Shown piece after piece: positions 5,907 to 13,243 of a stretch of 13,584 nt of DNA (positions within the stretch are counted from its first letter, which is position 1; each line of letters opens with the position of its first letter). The stretch spans positions 4,857 through 18,440 of the forward strand of contig DGFG01000032.1 in NCBI GenBank assembly GCA_002391555.1. The letters run 5' to 3'. The DNA comes from Firmicutes bacterium UBA3906 (GTDB lineage: Bacteria > Bacillota > Clostridia > Caldicoprobacterales > DTU083). Both the position numbers and the translations under genes were made by a program. Below the pieces are notes generated by a model. The model was not told the DNA's origin. It did no database searches and saw nothing but the letters and a program-made list of their open reading frames with translations.

Positions 5907-8489
5907 ATGGGAAGATTTTGTACAAATTGTGGCAAGGAACTTTATACTGGTGCTAGTTTTTGTGCTAAATGTGGAGCAGCAGTTCTTAAGACTTCAATAA
6001 AACCAGATACAGTAAGGCAAGCAAAACCTGCACCGAAACCGCAGGTAAAAAAAGAACCGCATGCTCTAAAAGCAAGTCTATCTCATAAAGAAGCAAGAGG
6101 AAAAAGCTCTGTAGCACTTAAGAAAAATGCTGGTCGCAATGCTTTGTGCATTATCCTTTCCCTTTTGTTAGTCATACAGCTGGCTGCAGTTGCCCTCTAT
6201 GGCTGGCCTGGGCTTTTGCTTACTAACAAGGATGGGTTTGTTGAGACAGAAAAGGCGATTGTCTCACTGGATAAGGAATCGATCACATTGTCTGGTGTAC
6301 GCATTGATGTTAATTCTCTAAACCTCATTGATGGTGAAAAGGAGCTAATAGTCAGGCGCAAAGAAGAAAAACTCGACCAAGACTCTGGGCTTACATCGGT
6401 AGAATACGATATTAGCCTGGGAGAAATGCATTACCTTTATGCACCCCTTACTATCACCCTTCCCTACGACAAGGCAACTGCTCAAGGTGGCGATATTGCA
6501 ATAGAACACTACAATAGTGACTATGAATTGTGGATACCCCAGGTTACTGTCAATAATGGAGATGGAACTGTCTCTGCAAGTCTGACATCCCTGTCACCTG
6601 TAAAGCTCGTATATCTTGGCAAGGATTATCCTTCTAGTGTTTTTTACATTTCAGAAAAGGATTCGAACTATGCAAAGATGACGGTAAACCATCGATATTG
6701 GGATATCATAAAGAACCAAGCACGAGATGATGCCAAGGTAGTTGTAAAAGATTTCGTTGAAAACGGGAATACGAAAAACACCATGCCGTGGACAGAGAAT
6801 TTACTTACACCTGAGGGCATTGATAAGACCAATAATATATATAGCATATTCGATGAGCTGGTAAACACAATAAGCTCCTTTACAAAACTCACATCTATGA
6901 AGATGAGCCATACCGTTGAAAAGGTATCAAATGGTGTATCAGTAGTTGGCCTTGGGATAGCATTAACTCAGCTTGGGATAGATCTTGCTAATTCACAGGG
7001 TGATGATAGGAATGCAGCAGTAAATCTGTACAAGAATATTTTTTCAAGTAGTGGCTCCTTATTTTCCTATATGACAGGTTACTGGTCTTTGCCCTTTAGT
7101 GCAGCCTTTCTCGGTGTTGCTGTCCTAGCATATGGGCTAGACTATGGTGTAGAAATGGCAGAGGACTACAAGGAGTCAGTTAACAGGGCTATATTCGACC
7201 AGTATTTCAAGGACTATGCAAGGTTTAATGAGCAGTATTGGTACAAACTTTTTGTTGAAAGCTACTGGCATGAATGGCAGAATGGAACAGCATCGGCTGA
7301 AGGTATAGAAGAGGCATATAAGACTGTACTAGATGGGATTGATAAGTACACCGAGCAATTCTGGGCAGACGTATTTAGGGAGGGTAGCGACGCCTTGACC
7401 TTTGCTGTAGGTGAAGCCGATAAAATAAACTATTATAAACCGACTGCAGAACAAAAGTCAGACTATACTGAGGGGCTTAGAAGGTATATGTATGCACGGT
7501 TTAGGGAGAAAGTCATACCCTGGATAGAACAGTTTATAATCAAACAGCAACAAGATGCCCTTTATGCTTCCCTGAATAAGCTCTGCGAACCCTTCAATGA
7601 ATACTATAGCGTTCAGATTCAGGAGATAGCACCGGTAGATTCTGCTGATCCTTGTAAATATCAAGAACATACGATAAGGTTTGCTAACGAAAGTGGCTTT
7701 GCCCTTGTAGATATAGTAGATACATGGACCTTACATGCACCGCAAGACGATGACCAATGGGCAGTAAGGAGCGAGTTCACATTTCTTTCCTACCTTCTGG
7801 CTGGAGCTCCAGACAGAATAATGCTATTTCCAAAGGGAAGTGACGCAAAAAAAACGGAAGATGCAACTTTAACTCAAAGCTTCTCTGTGGAAGAGGAATT
7901 CACCTTGATATGGTTAGAACAGGAAGAAAAAGACCATGACTACTATTTGGTTGAAAGATATGACTTTGACAACAGATACCTTTACTATGATGGCTATGGA
8001 TACAAAATCATGGCTCTTAAGCAGGATCCTCAAACAAATGGCATCACGGAACATTTGACTAGGGGCTTAGATGCAGAGGTAAAAGAGGATAGTTATCATG
8101 AATTTTCTTATGATCCTTCTTCTGGATTTCTTAAGTCAAGAAGAGAGGATTATTACCAAGAGCTAAAGCCTAACCAAGATTGGACAGCTTTTAGAGGATA
8201 CGATTCTACTCCTGAGTACCTTGCAGGTAAATGGGGCTTAGAGGAAGGCAGAACAGGCAAAAACAAGTATGTATATACGAGATATCTTAAAGTAAAGCAG
8301 GTCTCTCCAGGAAAATGGCAGGTAGATGAAACAGGAGAAATAATAGAATATGTGGAAAACGCCTTTGATTTTAGTGACAATCAAGAAAAACGTCTTGAGT
8401 CACCTTCTGGGCAGAGTTTTCTGTCAGAAGCACGTTCCTTTGCTACTGAGATAGGCGTTGAAATGTATGATGGTCAAGGATACGATTAA
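5907..8489 (+). CDS. Large single-TM protein, cytosolic zinc ribbon and big outer region
   Basis: The 860-residue protein opens with a zinc ribbon (Cys5/8 and Cys19/22, FCTNCGKELYTGASFCAKCG), then a basic Lys/Pro/Ala-rich linker (30-76) and one strong TM (about 79-100). The positive linker implies ribbon-in, bulk-out. The outside part has a beta-sandwich-like region (about 110-238, ending TVSASLTSLSPVKLVYLG), a helical region with two glycine-rich hydrophobic helices (about 344-360 and 394-412), an aromatic-rich helical stretch (420-560) and a beta-rich C-terminal region containing EYLAGKWGLEE (770-780). The ribbon-TM-outer topology is like TcaA/YvbJ-type envelope proteins, but no homology beyond topology is claimed. 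AAGGAGGT lies 6 bases before the ATG. It follows the anchored protein gene closely and is the largest gene here; function unknown. Confidence 0.88.
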   Translation: MGRFCTNCGKELYTGASFCAKCGAAVLKTSIKPDTVRQAKPAPKPQVKKEPHALKASLSHKEARGKSSVALKKNAGRNALCIILSLLLVIQLAAVALYGWPGLLLTNKDGFVETEKAIVSLDKESITLSGVRIDVNSLNLIDGEKELIVRRKEEKLDQDSGLTSVEYDISLGEMHYLYAPLTITLPYDKATAQGGDIAIEHYNSDYELWIPQVTVNNGDGTVSASLTSLSPVKLVYLGKDYPSSVFYISEKDSNYAKMTVNHRYWDIIKNQARDDAKVVVKDFVENGNTKNTMPWTENLLTPEGIDKTNNIYSIFDELVNTISSFTKLTSMKMSHTVEKVSNGVSVVGLGIALTQLGIDLANSQGDDRNAAVNLYKNIFSSSGSLFSYMTGYWSLPFSAAFLGVAVLAYGLDYGVEMAEDYKESVNRAIFDQYFKDYARFNEQYWYKLFVESYWHEWQNGTASAEGIEEAYKTVLDGIDKYTEQFWADVFREGSDALTFAVGEADKINYYKPTAEQKSDYTEGLRRYMYARFREKVIPWIEQFIIKQQQDALYASLNKLCEPFNEYYSVQIQEIAPVDSADPCKYQEHTIRFANESGFALVDIVDTWTLHAPQDDDQWAVRSEFTFLSYLLAGAPDRIMLFPKGSDAKKTEDATLTQSFSVEEEFTLIWLEQEEKDHDYYLVERYDFDNRYLYYDGYGYKIMALKQDPQTNGITEHLTRGLDAEVKEDSYHEFSYDPSSGFLKSRREDYYQELKPNQDWTAFRGYDSTPEYLAGKWGLEEGRTGKNKYVYTRYLKVKQVSPGKWQVDETGEIIEYVENAFDFSDNQEKRLESPSGQSFLSEARSFATEIGVEMYDGQGYD

Positions 8490-8492
8490 CAG

Positions 8493-8550
8493 CTAGGCAA
8501 TATATGAGTATTTTAAACTAACCTAGCAGTAGAAAGTTTTATATTGCTAG
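8493..8550. repeat. Imperfect inverted repeat between cluster genes
   Basis: CTAGGCAATATA (8493-8504) pairs with TATATTGCTAG (8540-8550) except for one bulged G, around a 35-base loop. The right arm ends directly before the RBS AAAGGAAG (8551-8558) of the next gene. It may be an mRNA structure that affects stability or translation between the two genes. It lacks a T-run, so it is not a typical terminator. Confidence 0.5.
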
Positions 8551-8569
8551 AAAGGAAGATAAAAGTTAT

Positions 8570-8944
8570 ATGTCTGTTAAAGCAAGGCGGGTCCTTTTGC
8601 GAATTTCATCTGTATTGATGCTAGTTACCGCCCTACCTATGATGCTATGGTGCTTTAATCTTATAAACAATGCGGCCTTGGATAGCAGCTATGGTGGGAT
8701 AGGGTGTTTTGTGGCTGGGATAGTCTATGTTTTTTCCATGGTGACTGCCATAGCAGGCCTAGTCTTTGCAAGGAAAGATCACCGCTATGGTTGGTGCAGG
8801 ATACTTGCCTACATCCAACTGCTAGTAGGAGTACTTTTGATAGTACCACTTATAACTTATGCCGTCCTTACCTTGCCACCACTTTACCTTTTAACCATCC
8901 TATACCTGTTTGCTGTGGGCTGGGGCAGACCTAAATTAGCATAG
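8570..8944 (+). CDS. Small four-TM membrane protein, unknown function
   Basis: The 124-residue product is almost wholly hydrophobic, with four predicted TM segments at about residues 8-31, 44-66, 77-98 and 101-118 and a basic N-terminus (KARR). It has no catalytic motif that I recognise and no zinc ribbon. ATG 8570 has AAAGGAAG 11 bases upstream, a moderate RBS. It lies in the middle of the zinc-ribbon cluster and on the same strand, 80 bases after the 860-residue gene. It could be an accessory subunit of that protein, but this rests on position only. Confidence 0.75.
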   Translation: MSVKARRVLLRISSVLMLVTALPMMLWCFNLINNAALDSSYGGIGCFVAGIVYVFSMVTAIAGLVFARKDHRYGWCRILAYIQLLVGVLLIVPLITYAVLTLPPLYLLTILYLFAVGWGRPKLA

Positions 8945-8982
8945 TAAAAAAGTGTGTGTACTGGGACAAGCACAATAACCAC

Positions 8983-9036
8983 AATGACAATAGTAATCAG
9001 CCCAAAGACTTTAATGACATCTGTAATCAGCTCAAA
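8983..9036 (+). repeat. Imperfect 24-base direct repeat, 30-base period
   Basis: AATGACA...GTAATCAG...CAAA at 8983-9006 recurs at 9013-9036 with 20 of 24 bases the same. The period is 30 bases, or ten codons. The repeat lies in the 122-base gap before the small zinc-ribbon gene. An in-frame GTG (8956) would extend that gene across the repeat, but no RBS supports this. Confidence 0.5.
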
Positions 9037-9066
9037 ATGCAATTATTTAATAAGGAGGAGTTTATA

Positions 9067-9426
9067 ATGATGAGATTTACTAGTTTACTAGAGGCCGCAG
9101 AGCTTGCTAAAAGCCTAGCTACGGACTGGCGCTTTGCCTATTCAAGTGAAAGATACGATGTAAAAGGTTTATTAACACTTGCACAGACAAGTGACAGTGA
9201 AGATCCCATCGATGAGGACTGCTATTATGTAGTATCTGCCTCTGGAGCAATTGGCTATTGTGACTACAACAATGATATAGACTGGTTGTTTATATCAGAC
9301 TCTAGTGTAGAAACCGATCTACCATCGACTTATAAGTTATTTTCAAAAGGCAATTTTTGTAGCAAATGTGGAAATAGCATAATGCCTAGCAATAAGTTTT
9401 GTGGTAATTGTGGAAACGCCCTATGA
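9067..9426 (+). CDS. Small soluble protein with C-terminal zinc ribbon
   Basis: The 119-residue product has no TM segment and should be cytosolic. An acidic alpha/beta-like N-terminal part (1-95) is followed by a double-CxxC zinc ribbon at the extreme C-terminus (Cys98/101 and Cys112/115, FCSKCGNSIMPSNKFCGNCG). The start at 9067 is chosen because AAGGAGG (9052-9058) lies 8 bases upstream; a frame open from GTG 8956 has no RBS. An adjacent ATG at 9070 is also possible. It is the last gene of the cluster and the third with a zinc ribbon. The N-terminal part (for example ISASG-like VVSASGAIGYCDYNND) might be a SMI1/KNR4-like or similar small binding fold, but I cannot assign it. Confidence 0.82.
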   Translation: MMRFTSLLEAAELAKSLATDWRFAYSSERYDVKGLLTLAQTSDSEDPIDEDCYYVVSASGAIGYCDYNNDIDWLFISDSSVETDLPSTYKLFSKGNFCSKCGNSIMPSNKFCGNCGNAL

Positions 9427-9648
9427 GAAATGCTAGAGGGTGATAGCTTCTAGTTATAATGCTACAGCAAGAACATATTAAGTAGTAGTCGACCTTTACT
9501 ATATATATTAAGGACAGAATAAACTTTGATAAACTCATATGACACTATTATAGAACCTGCGGTACTTGAAAGAAAGGGATTGTACCACAGGTTTATAACT
9601 GATATACTATTGGCATGATTTAACAATAATAAGATTTATAGACTTTAA
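9427..9648. other. Noncoding stretch with an inverted repeat
   Basis: No open frame with an RBS is seen here. The stretch is AT-rich and contains a possible weak promoter, TTGATA (9526-9531), 17 bases, then TATAGA (9549-9554), and directly after it the inverted repeat at 9554-9593. A small CTAGA...TCTAG dyad lies just after the zinc-ribbon gene but has no T-run, so I find no convincing terminator for the cluster. Confidence 0.5.
9554..9593. repeat. 12-bp inverted repeat (hairpin)
   Basis: AACCTGCGGTAC (9554-9565) and GTACCACAGGTT (9582-9593) pair over 12 positions with one C-A mismatch and a 16-base purine-rich loop. No T-run follows, so a normal intrinsic terminator is unlikely. It could be a mobile-element end, a dispersed palindrome or an RNA structure; it lies just upstream of a damaged gene. 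Confidence 0.65.
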
Positions 9649-9861
9649 CTTTCAACCTTTTTGGGGGTAGCTAGAATAAAACGGAATCTTAATTTTAGTG
9701 GATGTGATCTTATTGAGTCTTGTAAGGAAAAGATTAAAAACTGCAAGTGCAAGATATACAGGAAGGGCAAGAACTGGTATTGTGAGCTAGATGGTGTGAG
9801 GATAACTGTGAACTCATATAGCGATACAATAATAACTGCCTATCAAATGAGAAAGGGATAA
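9649..9861 (+). pseudogene. DUF3781-family remnant, 5' end damaged
   Basis: The frame reads LSTFLGVARIKRNLNF... and ends RGKNWY-like (RKGKNWYCELDGVRITVNSY) followed by SDTIITAYQM, which I recognise as the pattern of DUF3781 proteins (typically LHTTxLGVxRIKxNL at the front and GKNWY...ITVNSYSYTIITAHK at the back). Homology appears to begin before TTG 9661, at CTT 9649, but TAA at 9646-9648 interrupts it. The codons before the TAA (about 9622-9645, NNKIYRL) may continue the same gene up to a TGA at 9616-9618. No RBS precedes TTG 9661. It is therefore either a broken copy or a gene with an N-terminal truncation. The family's function is unknown. Confidence 0.6.
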
Positions 9862-9952
9862 TTATTATAATCTAAATCCATAGGAGAATAATTTGGACCA
9901 TTTCAAAGTTACAAAGAAATAAGTTATAGGCCAATATCAATGGAGGTAGAAA

Positions 9953-10078
9953 ATGAAAGAGGGGTTAATAAAAGAAATCATAGCACATGGAGACAGAGCT
10001 ACTATAGTATCTATTTCACGTTTTGAAGAGTTAAAGAGTGAATTAGAATCTTTAAAAAGTAAAAGGATTACAGCCTGA
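9953..10078 (+). pseudogene. 41-codon remnant like the N-terminus of a 4Fe-4S protein
   Basis: A good RBS (GGAGG, 9942-9946) stands 6 bases before ATG 9953, and the frame reads MKEGLIKEIIAHGDRATIVS followed by ISRFEELKSELESLKSKR and a double stop (TGATAA). The sequence strongly resembles the first 35-40 residues of clostridial epoxyqueuosine reductase-like 4Fe-4S double-cluster proteins, which normally exceed 200 residues. No continuation with cysteine clusters follows in any frame up to trkA, so the rest of the gene seems deleted. It may instead be a genuine small peptide using the old start signals. The family link rests on memory of the N-terminal pattern and is moderate. Confidence 0.5.
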
Positions 10079-10365
10079 TAAATCGACATGTTAATATCTG
10101 TAATTACCCTTTATTTTTTTATTTTTTGGTGGTAAAGTATATTGTATAAACTTATAAGTTATAGTTTGCTATCTGATGATATCTTTAAGTACAAGAGCAG
10201 AATATTATTTATATAACTTACTACAGTTTTTGTTCAATGTAGGCATGAACTATGGATACATAGTTGACTACCACCTATATAGTTAAAAAGATAAATCAGA
10301 TTGCCTAAAGAGTTTAATATAAGAACCAATCATAAATGGTACAAGGGCTTTTAACAGGAGGAATT
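10079..10365. other. AT-rich leader region of trkA
   Basis: This stretch of 287 bases holds no open frame of note. It should contain the trkAH promoter, but I find no pair of good -35/-10 boxes; TTGACT (10264-10269) has only a poor partner. I see no recognisable c-di-AMP or other riboswitch, and no strong hairpin. Confidence 0.4.
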
Positions 10366-11736
10366 ATGAATATTATTATTATCGGTGACGGTAAAGTAGG
10401 CTATAGCTTGGCTGAAAATCTTTCAAGAGAAAATCATAATGTAACCATTATTGACAAAGACTCAGAAGCATTAAGAAAGGCCGAAGAAAACCTAGACGTA
10501 ATGTGTATCAAGGGGAATGGTGTCAGCACAAAAATACTTATGGAAGCTGGTGTGGACCGTAGTGACTTAATTATTGCTGCGACTACTAGCGATGAAATGA
10601 ATATGGTATGCTGTCTTACCGCAAAAATGCTTGGTGTAGAGCATACAATCGCTAGAATAAGAGATCCTGAATATGCCAGTGAGCTTTCGCTTTTGAAAAA
10701 AGAGCTGGGCTTAGATATGGTTATTAACCCCGAACAGGCTGCAGGAAGTGAAATAACCCGCCTTATAAAATTTCCACCTGCCACTAACGTTGAGATCTTT
10801 GCCAAGGGACGGGTTGAAATGGTGGAGATCAATGTAACCAATAGCATGGCAATAGCTGATATGTATTTAAAGGATATATCCCATAGATTTCCTTCATCTG
10901 TCCTAATAGGTGCAGTACACCGTGGAGATGAAGTTATAATCCCTAATGGTGAATTTATGATCAAAGAGAATGATTCTATATATATTATTGGGCAGCCATC
11001 AAGGGTCTACGACTTTTGCACCCGTATAGGCATTTACATCCAAAAAATTAGTAGTGTCATGGTTATGGGTGGTGGGCGAGTTGCATACTATCTAACAAAA
11101 TATCTGGAAGACATGAATATCAAGGTGAAAATTATAGAGATTGATCGCGCTAGGTGTATGGAATTAACTGAACTACTACCCCATGCTTTAGTTATTTGCG
11201 GAGATGGTTCCGATGAAGAATTATTAATTTCTGAAAATTTTAGTGACATGGGTGCCTTTGTAGCTATCACAGGTCGAGATGAAGACAATCTTATATCAGC
11301 TTTAATAGCGAAACACCACAGTGTAGGCAAAATTATAGCAAAAGTCAACAAGCTTAATCATTCAGATATAATCAAGAGCCTAGGCATCGATAGTGTAATA
11401 AGTCCACAACTTATTACAGTAAATTATATACTAAGATATGTTAGAGGACTGCAAAATGCTATGGGTAACCCCATAAATGCCCTATACCGAATTGTTGGAG
11501 GTCATGCAGAAGCCATTGAATTAACTGCTGGAAATTCAGCTAAATATCTAAATATTCCAATAAAGAAGCTAAACATTAAAAAAGGTATATTACTTGCAGC
11601 TATCGTTAGAAAAAACTCGATAATAATTCCTCATGGTAATGATGTGATTAAGGCAGGAGACAATGTAATCCTGATCACTAAGGATGAGATAGTAACTGAC
11701 TTAGAAAATATTATTAATTGGGAGAATAACAGATGA
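10366..11736 (+). CDS. trkA: Trk K+ uptake system regulatory subunit TrkA
   Basis: The 456-residue protein is the cytosolic NAD(H)-binding gate of the Trk potassium transporter. It has the tandem architecture of TrkA: RCK_N with GDGKVG (residues 7-12) and acidic Asp30, RCK_C (about 140-220), a second RCK_N with MGGGRVA (234-240) and acidic Glu258, and a second RCK_C (about 370-450). Length is normal for the family. The start at ATG 10366 is set by AGGAGG (10356-10361) and by the motif position; an in-frame ATG at 10336 would add ten residues without an RBS. Its stop overlaps the trkH start as ATGA, so the two are translationally coupled, as expected for a TrkA-TrkH complex. Regulation by NADH/NAD+ or ATP is inferred from the family. 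Confidence 0.96.
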   Translation: MNIIIIGDGKVGYSLAENLSRENHNVTIIDKDSEALRKAEENLDVMCIKGNGVSTKILMEAGVDRSDLIIAATTSDEMNMVCCLTAKMLGVEHTIARIRDPEYASELSLLKKELGLDMVINPEQAAGSEITRLIKFPPATNVEIFAKGRVEMVEINVTNSMAIADMYLKDISHRFPSSVLIGAVHRGDEVIIPNGEFMIKENDSIYIIGQPSRVYDFCTRIGIYIQKISSVMVMGGGRVAYYLTKYLEDMNIKVKIIEIDRARCMELTELLPHALVICGDGSDEELLISENFSDMGAFVAITGRDEDNLISALIAKHHSVGKIIAKVNKLNHSDIIKSLGIDSVISPQLITVNYILRYVRGLQNAMGNPINALYRIVGGHAEAIELTAGNSAKYLNIPIKKLNIKKGILLAAIVRKNSIIIPHGNDVIKAGDNVILITKDEIVTDLENIINWENNR

Positions 11737-13184
11737 ACCATAAAATGATCTTGAAAAGTTTAGGAAGTGTACTTTGCATAGAAGCTGTTTGTATGGTTCC
11801 CTCTCTTTTAGTGTCAATCATTTATTGCCAGGGTGATACTAGTTCTTTTCTGCTTACTATTGCAATTTTGTTATTATTGGGACTAGGATTACGCAGCGTT
11901 AAAACAGAAACGACTACTATCTATGCAAGGGATGGCTTTGCAATTGTAGCATTAGGCTGGTTATTAGTTTCCTTATTCGGAGCCTTACCCTTTCTTATAA
12001 GTGGAGCAGTTCCATCTGTGATAGATGCCCTATTTGAATCTGCCTCAGCATTTAGCACTACAGGCGCGAGTATTATAAGGGAAATAGAAGGAATCCCTAA
12101 AGGGATTGTATTTTGGAGAAGCTCTGCCCACTGGATGGGTGGTATGGGTGTTCTAGTTATGATGATAGCCATTTTACCTTCTGTAAAGGCTAGCACCCTT
12201 CATATTATGAAGGCTGAATCTCCAGGACCAGCACCTGGGAAATTTGTACCCAAGATTAAGGAAACAGCCAAAATACTATATATTATTTATATTGTCATGA
12301 CTGCTGTACAAGTCATATTCCTACTAGCGGGAGGAATGCCTTTATATGATTCTCTTATACATGCCTTTGGTACTGCTAGTACAGGTGGTTTTTCTAGCAG
12401 AAATGCTAGTGTAGGTGCATATGGAAGCGTTTATATAGAAACAGTAATAACCGTATTTATGTTACTTTTCGGTATCAATTTTTCCTTGTATTATGCCTTG
12501 CTAAAGGGCAATATGAAGTCTCTTTTCAGAGATGAAGAATTAAGGTTTTTTTTGGGTACAGTACTGGTAGCTAGTTTACTAATTGTTATAAATACCTATG
12601 GTTCGGTTTTCCAATCTATAGGTGAGTCAATAAGGTATACCTCTTTTCAAGTCAGCTCGGTCATCACAACAACTGGTTATGCTACAGCTGACTTTACCCT
12701 TTGGCCTACATTTAGCCAAGGTTTACTTGTTATATTGATGTTTATGGGTGCAAGTGCTGGCTCTACTGCAGGTGGATTGAAATGTATACGAATTTTACTA
12801 TTATTTAAAATAGTAAAGAGAGAAGTAATAAAGATTATTCACCCTAGATCAGTCCAAACGGTTAAGATAAATGGGAGAATTGTGGACGAAGAGATACTTT
12901 ATGGAGTTTTGACCTTTTTCTTTGCATATATCGCTGTATTTACTATATCCATAGCTTTTGTTTTATTGGATAACAAAGATTTGCTATCCTCTTCAACAGC
13001 GGTTGTTGCATGCTTGAGTAACATTGGCCCAGGATTAGGAATAGTTGGCCCAGCAGGTAATTTTGCCGACTTTTCCTTGATCAGTAAGGCAGTATTAACA
13101 TTGTGTATGATTATTGGTAGACTAGAAATTTATCCAATACTATTACTATTTGCCCCTACATTTTGGAAACGTGTTAACATATAG
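11733..13184 (+). CDS. trkH: TrkH-family potassium channel subunit
   Basis: The 483-residue integral membrane protein is the K+-translocating subunit. The four repeated pore-loop signatures of the Trk/Ktr/HKT superfamily are visible, each centred on the selectivity-filter glycine: STTGAS (108-113), ASTGGFSS (215-222), TTTGYAT (312-318) and SNIGPG (429-434). Hydrophobic helices between them fit the M1-P-M2 repeats. GMGVLVMMIAILPS (137-150) and SAGSTAGGLKCIRILLL (341-357), both typical of TrkH, are also present. The start overlaps the trkA stop by four bases (ATGA), implying coupled translation. Together with TrkA it forms a complete K+ uptake system; no additional Trk gene lies in the window. 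Confidence 0.96.
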   Translation: MNHKMILKSLGSVLCIEAVCMVPSLLVSIIYCQGDTSSFLLTIAILLLLGLGLRSVKTETTTIYARDGFAIVALGWLLVSLFGALPFLISGAVPSVIDALFESASAFSTTGASIIREIEGIPKGIVFWRSSAHWMGGMGVLVMMIAILPSVKASTLHIMKAESPGPAPGKFVPKIKETAKILYIIYIVMTAVQVIFLLAGGMPLYDSLIHAFGTASTGGFSSRNASVGAYGSVYIETVITVFMLLFGINFSLYYALLKGNMKSLFRDEELRFFLGTVLVASLLIVINTYGSVFQSIGESIRYTSFQVSSVITTTGYATADFTLWPTFSQGLLVILMFMGASAGSTAGGLKCIRILLLFKIVKREVIKIIHPRSVQTVKINGRIVDEEILYGVLTFFFAYIAVFTISIAFVLLDNKDLLSSSTAVVACLSNIGPGLGIVGPAGNFADFSLISKAVLTLCMIIGRLEIYPILLLFAPTFWKRVNI

Positions 13185-13243
13185 AAGGTATATAAAATGG
13201 AGGAACCAACAGACTCATAGGAAAAGAGAGGAGAAAGAGAAAC

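Noticed and set aside
8956..9066. N-terminal extension of the small zinc-ribbon gene from GTG 8956
   Set aside because: No ribosome binding site is present before the GTG, whereas AAGGAGG stands at the right distance before ATG 9067.
10336..10365. trkA start at ATG 10336
   Set aside because: It has no RBS, and TrkA proteins begin directly with the MxIIIxGxGxVG strand. ATG 10366 fits both criteria.
13195..13220. Seven-codon frame between trkH and the PgpA-like gene
   Set aside because: It is too short and has no proper RBS; it is treated as spacer.
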